From contig CAYYNB010000193.1 in assembly GCA_964472565.1 (NCBI GenBank), positions 1 through 10,573 of the forward strand: a stretch of 10,573 bases of DNA, written 5' to 3'. Position 1 is the stretch's first letter. The number at the start of each line of letters is the position of its first letter. The translations under genes and the position numbers were made by a program. The notes beneath the pieces are model-generated. The model had not been told where the DNA came from and ran no database searches. It saw only the letters and a program-made list of their open reading frames with translations. The stretch is from DATAMF01 sp964472565 (GTDB taxonomy: Bacteria; Chloroflexota; Anaerolineae; Aggregatilineales; Aggregatilineaceae). Of the stretch, positions 6,898-10,573 are shown piece after piece.

Positions 6898-7206
6898 TTA
6901 TTCGGGAAAGGTGGTGATGACGGAATTGTCACCGCTGAAGGGATTGGGTGCGTACTTGTCGGCGTCCCAATCATTATGCCATTGGTTGCCATTGACCAGA
7001 TAACGGAACTGATATTCGCGGTTGGGGTCCAGTTCAATAGTGACTTTGAAGCTGCCATTTTTGAACTTGGTCATCGGGGTTGCTTTTTCGTCCCAACTAT
7101 TGAAGTCACCGACCAGGAAAGCATCTTCGGCTTCGGAAGCGATGGCTTCGGGCAGGATAAACTCGGCTTTGACTGTGCCGCTTTTGAGATGTTTTTTCTT
7201 GAACAT
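6898..7206 (-). CDS. Free-standing CBM48 / isoamylase-N-like glycogen-binding protein
   Basis: This 102-residue protein is a single early-set (Ig-like) domain related to the CBM48 domains of branching and debranching enzymes and the glycogen-binding domain of AMPK beta subunits. Diagnostic features are VKAEFILPEA (12-21), FLVGDFNSWDE (30-40), the beta-strand segment GSFKVTIELDPNREYQFRYL (51-70) and VNGNQWHNDWDADKYAPNPF (71-90). Trp38, Trp76 and Trp80 are candidate glucan contacts. There is no catalytic domain and no signal peptide, so it probably acts in the cytoplasm by binding glycogen or by assisting the debranching enzyme encoded next. The start is firm: AGGAG (7217-7213) lies 6 bp before ATG. 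It is the first gene of a - strand run of CBM48, debranching enzyme and membrane-anchored protein. Confidence 0.9.
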   Translation of the reverse strand: MFKKKHLKSGTVKAEFILPEAIASEAEDAFLVGDFNSWDEKATPMTKFKNGSFKVTIELDPNREYQFRYLVNGNQWHNDWDADKYAPNPFSGDNSVITTFPE

Positions 7207-7230
7207 AGTTCGCTCCTGTATGCTGATCCC

Positions 7231-7239
7231 ATTCTACCA
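7231..7239 (-). promoter_or_regulatory. Extended -10 promoter for the CBM48-debranching operon
   Basis: On the - strand the sequence reads TGGTAGAAT: a TG at the extended -10 position followed by TAGAAT, one mismatch from consensus. No convincing -35 lies upstream, which is tolerated when the TGn element is present. Transcription would start near 7224, a short distance before AGGAG and ATG 7206. Confidence 0.5.
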
Positions 7240-7342
7240 TTTTTCTGTGCTAACACCAGAGTCAGGCCGGTTGATCAGATTTTAACAAGGGCCGGACTGA
7301 ACTCACCCTAAATACACGGGTTGCAGAATTCAACAATGGCTT

Positions 7343-8164
7343 TCAACAACTGCTGTAGCCTCGTTTTTCAAAAGTGAGCGGGTCAACTTCACTATCATTG
7401 ATGCGGATTTCGTAATGGACATGCGGGCCGCTGCTGTTGCCGGTGCTGCCGCTCAGCCCGATGGCCTGCCCGCGATTGACCTGCTGACCCTGGATGACGC
7501 TGTAGTCCGAGAGATGGGCGTAGTAGGTGATAAACTGGCCGCTTTCAATTATTACGAGATAACCGTAGCCATCGGTGCGCCAACCGGCAAATTTCACCGT
7601 GCCGCTGTGGGTAGCCACAACGGTGGTGCCGCTGGGGATGCCGAGATCGATGGCGCGGTGATACCAGGCATAATATTGAGTCAGCACGCCGGTTACAGGC
7701 CAGCCGGACGGCGCGCATTCGGCGGGCGGCGTGTTGACCCAGGGTGTGAAGGTGGGCGGCGGCGGGATGGTGGCGGTAGGCGTGACGGACGGCGTGATCG
7801 GGATCGGCGTCGTTGTGGGTGTGGCGGACGGCACGGGGGTCGTGGTGGCGGTTAGCGTTGGCACGGGCGTCAGCGTGGGGAGGGCGAGCTGGGTGTTGCC
7901 GGTGGCGGGCAGATAAACACCGAGCGGCGGCATGTCGTCGATGACAAACGCCTGCTGGCCCTGGACCGGTGGGGCTTCGAGGGCGGGGATCAGCGCCGGA
8001 TCGACGCCTGCATAGGAATAAACGGGCAGCGTGGCGGGCGGTTGTGGGCCGGGGCGGAAGGCTCCCCGCGTGCCGGACTGGAAGACCAACACCAGCGTCA
8101 CACCAGCGGCCAACAGCATCACGATCAGCAGGCGCAACCAGCGGGCCGCATTCGAACGGTTCAT
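7343..8164 (-). CDS. Membrane-anchored M23 (LytM-type) peptidase
   Basis: This 273-residue protein is predicted to cut peptidoglycan cross-bridges or a related cell-surface peptide outside the membrane. One hydrophobic helix (about 9-29) serves as an uncleaved anchor or signal. After a spacer comes a Thr/Pro-rich linker (about 94-147, with runs such as TLTATTTPVPSATPTTTP), then a C-terminal M23 domain (about 155-265). Zinc-site residues are intact: His169 and Asp173 in HRAIDLG, and His250 in GPHVHYE. His217 (YYAHLS) and His248 occupy the catalytic positions. GYGYLVIIESG and GQAIGLSGSTGNSSGPHVHY are typical M23 core segments. The ATG at 8164 has GAGG 4 bp upstream. It is divergent from the TSP3-WD40 gene across 114 bp, and no strong terminator follows. 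The substrate is uncertain, since many Chloroflexota have atypical envelopes. Confidence 0.9.
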   Translation of the reverse strand: MNRSNAARWLRLLIVMLLAAGVTLVLVFQSGTRGAFRPGPQPPATLPVYSYAGVDPALIPALEAPPVQGQQAFVIDDMPPLGVYLPATGNTQLALPTLTPVPTLTATTTPVPSATPTTTPIPITPSVTPTATIPPPPTFTPWVNTPPAECAPSGWPVTGVLTQYYAWYHRAIDLGIPSGTTVVATHSGTVKFAGWRTDGYGYLVIIESGQFITYYAHLSDYSVIQGQQVNRGQAIGLSGSTGNSSGPHVHYEIRINDSEVDPLTFEKRGYSSC

Positions 8165-8215
8165 GCTCCCTCAACGAGATGGCGATCACGGACAGCCTGT
8201 ATTGTAGGCGTGAAG

Positions 8216-8244
8216 TTGGAAAAAGGCGATCAACGACATACAAT
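8216..8244 (+). promoter_or_regulatory. Sigma-70-type promoter of the TSP3-WD40 gene
   Basis: TTGGAA (8216-8221) and TACAAT (8239-8244) are separated by 17 bp, the ideal spacing. The predicted start near 8251 leaves a leader of about 28 nt that contains AAGGA (8266-8270), 8 bp before the ATG. It lies in the divergent space shared with the M23 peptidase gene. For that gene a TACAAT exists on the - strand (8206-8201) but lacks a matching -35. Confidence 0.65.
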
Positions 8245-8278
8245 GGGCGCTTATTACCTCGGAGCAAGGAACGTCAAA

Positions 8279-9637
8279 ATGAAACGTTATTGGGTTGTAC
8301 TCGTATGCTGCGTTTTGCTGTTTCCGATGACGGTGTTGGCTCAGGGCGACGAGCCGGATGCAGACGGCGACGGGATACCTGATTATTATGATGCCTGTCC
8401 GAATGAGGCGGGCGTGCAGGAAAACTATGGATGCCCGGCAGGTGTGACGCCGCCCGACACGGATGCCGATGGCGTGATCGACCTGTATGATCGCTGCCCC
8501 GCCGAGGCGGGACCAGCAGGGCTGGACTGCCCGGACCGGGACGGCGATCAGTTCAGTGATCGGGATGATCAATGCCCCGATGAGGCGGGCACGGCGGAGG
8601 TGTTTGGCTGCGTGCCGGTGAAGCAGATTTCGCTGCCCGCGAACCTGGCCGCGCTGACGGTGGAGAATGTGGGGCAGGCGGCGGAACTGGGACGGCTGGT
8701 GATGGGCGTCAGCCAACTGGTGTTAGGCTCAAACGGGACGCTGATCATCCAGAAATACGGATATGCGGGGGCGGGGATGGATGTGTATGACCTGAACCAG
8801 ACGCCGCTGGCTCAAAGCGCGATGCTCGAATCGCAGGGCGGCATTATCGGGATGAGCGCGGATGGCAAGGTGTTGGTCGATACATTTTATAATGCTACGA
8901 GTTATGTCCCCACGATTACGGTGTGGGATGTGACCGCCGGGAATGGGCTGCATTATATTGAGGTGCCGGACGATCACAGCATTATGCATGTGGTATTAAA
9001 CGCGGATGGAAGCCAGTTTGCGACGGCGGATGGCACTGATCTCTATGGCCCGCCGCTGGAACAGTACAACGTGCGGCTGTGGGATACGGCTAGCGGAAGC
9101 CAAATCACGGTCTGGAGTATGAAAACCCCGGTGGCACAATTGGCCTTTACGCCGGATGGTTCCCGGCTGCTGATCGGCACTGACGAGGGCGTGACGGTGT
9201 ATGATGTGGCGGCGCTGGCCGACGTGGGGCGGCTGGATGTGGTGCCGATGTATTCGGACAGCACGACAATGGCTTTTAGCCCTGACGGGAGCAAGCTGGC
9301 GGTTGGACAGGCGGGCGGTAGCGTGAGTGTGTGGGATGTGGCGACGGCCAGCAAATTGTATGAGGTGGACCTGCTGACGGCGACCGAGTGGGACGCGATC
9401 CGGTCGGTGGCGTGGTCGGTGGATGGCAGTCTGATCGCGGCGGGCGGCGGGCCATTGGTCGATGGGCCGATGCCGTCGGAGGCTAATAACCGGGTCGCGG
9501 TGCTGAATGCCGCTGATGGGACGGAACTGGCGGCGATGGATTATCTGAGCAGCGCGCCGCACAGCATCGTTTTTAGCTCGTCGCTGCTGATTTTTGTGGA
9601 GGGTCCCAAAGTCCATTTCTGGGGTATTGGGCAGTGA
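8279..9637 (+). CDS. Secreted protein with thrombospondin type 3 repeats and a WD40-like propeller
   Basis: This 452-residue protein begins with a signal peptide (basic MKRY, hydrophobic core, likely cleavage after VLA at about residue 21), so it is exported. Residues about 25-110 hold three calcium-binding TSP3-type repeats: DADGDGIPDYYDACP (27-41), DTDADGVIDLYDRCP (60-74) and DRDGDQFSDRDDQCP (86-100). Each ends in a Cys-Pro, with other Cys available for disulfides. From about 117 on it reads as a WD40-like beta-propeller with units such as NVRLWDTASG (264-273), LAFTPDGSRLLIGTDEG (288-304), MAFSPDGSKLAVGQAGGSVS (331-350) and VAWSVDGSLIAAGGG (377-391). The last blade ends KVHFWGIGQ. ATG 8279 has AAGGA 8 bp upstream and yields the signal peptide; an open frame extends further back but overlaps the divergent gene. 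The ligand is unknown. The gene overlaps the next by 4 bp. Confidence 0.88.
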   Translation: MKRYWVVLVCCVLLFPMTVLAQGDEPDADGDGIPDYYDACPNEAGVQENYGCPAGVTPPDTDADGVIDLYDRCPAEAGPAGLDCPDRDGDQFSDRDDQCPDEAGTAEVFGCVPVKQISLPANLAALTVENVGQAAELGRLVMGVSQLVLGSNGTLIIQKYGYAGAGMDVYDLNQTPLAQSAMLESQGGIIGMSADGKVLVDTFYNATSYVPTITVWDVTAGNGLHYIEVPDDHSIMHVVLNADGSQFATADGTDLYGPPLEQYNVRLWDTASGSQITVWSMKTPVAQLAFTPDGSRLLIGTDEGVTVYDVAALADVGRLDVVPMYSDSTTMAFSPDGSKLAVGQAGGSVSVWDVATASKLYEVDLLTATEWDAIRSVAWSVDGSLIAAGGGPLVDGPMPSEANNRVAVLNAADGTELAAMDYLSSAPHSIVFSSSLLIFVEGPKVHFWGIGQ

Positions 9638-9900
9638 TCCGCCGCCGCTACAAGTTCGGGATGATGCTGGGGACGCTGTTCGCGTTTTTCGCGCTGCGCA
9701 GCGCCTTGTTTGGTGATATCCTGGCGGGGGCGGCGTGGGGTATGTTGAGCATCAGTCTGTTCGCGTATGAGCCAGTGGTCAATGAGTACGGCGAGATGCT
9801 GCCCACTAAATGGACCAACCGGAATATCGTGGCGGTGGTGGCGTTGGGGCTGGCGCTGGCGCTGCTGGTTGTGATGATGCTGATGGATTTTGTGCTCTGA
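9634..9900 (+). CDS. Small hypothetical membrane protein
   Basis: I do not recognise this 88-residue protein. It has a basic N-terminus (MIRRRYK), a hydrophobic stretch at about 10-45 that may cross the membrane once or twice, a polar loop (46-63, with YEPVVNEYGEMLPTKW) and a final helix at about 64-86. The start is a GTG that overlaps the previous stop as GTGA, which indicates translational coupling to the TSP3-WD40 gene. An internal ATG at 9661 would remove the basic end. The helicase gene begins 4 bp after its stop, so the three genes probably form one transcript. Confidence 0.7.
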   Translation: MIRRRYKFGMMLGTLFAFFALRSALFGDILAGAAWGMLSISLFAYEPVVNEYGEMLPTKWTNRNIVAVVALGLALALLVVMMLMDFVL

Positions 9901-9904
9901 GGGA

Positions 9905-10573
9905 ATGGAAAGCCGCATGGATTTTACACCGGAACAACACGACGCCATTTTTATCCACGAACAAAACCTGATCGTCACCGCCGGGGCGGGCAGCGGCAAA
10001 ACGCGCGTGCTGGTCGAACGCTTTGTCGCGCTGCTGCAAGCCAATCCGGGGTGGCCGCTGCCTGCGGTGGTGGCGATCACCTTTACGGAAAAGGCGGCGC
10101 GCGAAATGCGGGATCGCGTGCGGCAAACCATCGAAGACCTGATCCGGCGGGCGCTGGATGAAGAAGACAGCGCGAGCCTGGACCGGTGGCTGGAACACCA
10201 GGGCGCGCTGAACCGGGCGCGGATCGGGACGGTACACGCGCTGTGTGCGCAGATTCTGCGGGCGAATCCGGCGGAGGCGGGGCTTGATCCGAGCTTCACG
10301 GTATTGGATGAAAACGAGGCCGGGATTCTGCTGGATGATGCGGTTGATCAGGCGCTGGCGCGGATGGTGCTGGAAGGGCAGACCGAACTGCTGGTGCTGT
10401 ATGATCCGGGGACGGTCCGGCGGGTGCTGCGCGACTATGCCGCCCCAAGCACGGTCATGGCCCGGGATGAGGCATGCGGGCGGGGAGATCTGCGCGATGG
10501 GTGGGCGGGGATGGGGGCGGAACTTTACCGAAATGAGCCGGTTTTCAGGCACGTGTTTGAGCGGTGTTCGGCG
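9905..10573 (+). CDS. AddA/UvrD-type DNA helicase, N-terminal part (runs off window)
   Basis: The first 223 residues of a superfamily 1A helicase are present, with no stop before the window end. Motifs are FTPEQ (7-11, adenine-binding Q motif), TAGAGSGKTRVLVERF (25-40, Walker A with Lys32), ITFTEKAAREM (58-68, motif Ia) and IGTVHALCAQILRANPAEAG (107-126), followed by LDPSFTVLDENEA. The wording of the last block is typical of AddA, the nuclease-helicase subunit of AddAB that processes double-strand breaks for recombination. The N-terminus alone cannot exclude a RecB- or UvrD-like protein without a nuclease domain. ATG 9905 directly follows TGAGGGA. An ATG at 9917 (MDFTPEQ) also matches the family and has GGAAAG nearby, so the start could be four codons later. 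No frame break is seen. Confidence 0.85.
   Translation, partial: MESRMDFTPEQHDAIFIHEQNLIVTAGAGSGKTRVLVERFVALLQANPGWPLPAVVAITFTEKAAREMRDRVRQTIEDLIRRALDEEDSASLDRWLEHQGALNRARIGTVHALCAQILRANPAEAGLDPSFTVLDENEAGILLDDAVDQALARMVLEGQTELLVLYDPGTVRRVLRDYAAPSTVMARDEACGRGDLRDGWAGMGAELYRNEPVFRHVFERCSA

Noticed and set aside
7262..7300. Imperfect inverted repeat downstream of the M23 gene as a possible terminator
   Set aside because: A 9-bp stem with one mismatch and a 21-base loop, with no T tract on the - strand. It is too weak to call.
7731..7885. Repetitive GT/GC-rich tract that resembles a tandem repeat
   Set aside because: It is the reverse strand of the Thr/Pro linker of the M23 peptidase. The repetition comes from codon use in the linker, and no fixed repeat unit is kept.
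8201..8206. - strand TACAAT as a promoter for the M23 peptidase
   Set aside because: The hexamer is good, but nothing resembling a -35 lies 16-18 bp upstream (the nearest TTGATC is 21 bp away) and there is no TGn extension.
1..10573. tRNA, rRNA, CRISPR array, insertion sequence or attachment site
   Set aside because: I looked for repeats with regular spacers, terminal inverted repeats, transposase motifs and cloverleaf-like segments and saw none.

Overview
This is a GC-rich (roughly 60% by eye) draft or metagenome-type scaffold, with a 53-base N gap at 4471-4523. Its content points to the Chloroflexota, probably an Anaerolineae-like lineage. The reasons are the archaeal/bacterial-type glycogen debranching enzyme, several surface proteins with Thr/Pro-rich linkers, a secreted thrombospondin-type-3 plus WD40 protein, and a pair of small two-helix membrane proteins. 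The phylum is inferred from gene style; no marker gene was seen.

Left half (1-4090, + strand): the glycogen synthesis arm. glgA (glycogen synthase) is followed closely by two small membrane proteins that resemble each other and overlap by 110 bp. After an AT-rich promoter region comes glgC (ADP-glucose pyrophosphorylase), which ends at a textbook intrinsic terminator (4055-4089). GlgC makes ADP-glucose and GlgA polymerises it.

Middle (4096-7239, - strand): the breakdown arm, convergent with glgC and sharing its terminator hairpin. An extended -10 promoter drives a 102-residue free-standing CBM48/isoamylase-N-like protein. A GH133-type glycogen debranching enzyme follows, and then a membrane-anchored extracellular protein whose linker is broken by the N gap and a low-quality poly-C stretch. 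No branching enzyme or phosphorylase lies in the window.

Right part (7343-10573): a membrane-anchored M23 peptidase on the - strand is divergent from a + strand run. That run consists of a secreted TSP3 + WD40 protein, a coupled 88-residue membrane protein, and the N-terminal 223 residues of an AddA/UvrD-type helicase-nuclease cut off by the window end.

Most of the window is ordinary metabolism and envelope maintenance. The points most worth a second look are the paralogous membrane pair inside the glycogen operon and its overlap, the separate CBM48 protein paired with the debranching enzyme, the TSP3-WD40 protein, and the assembly artefact around the gap. I see no clear evidence of a wholly new defence or mobile system.
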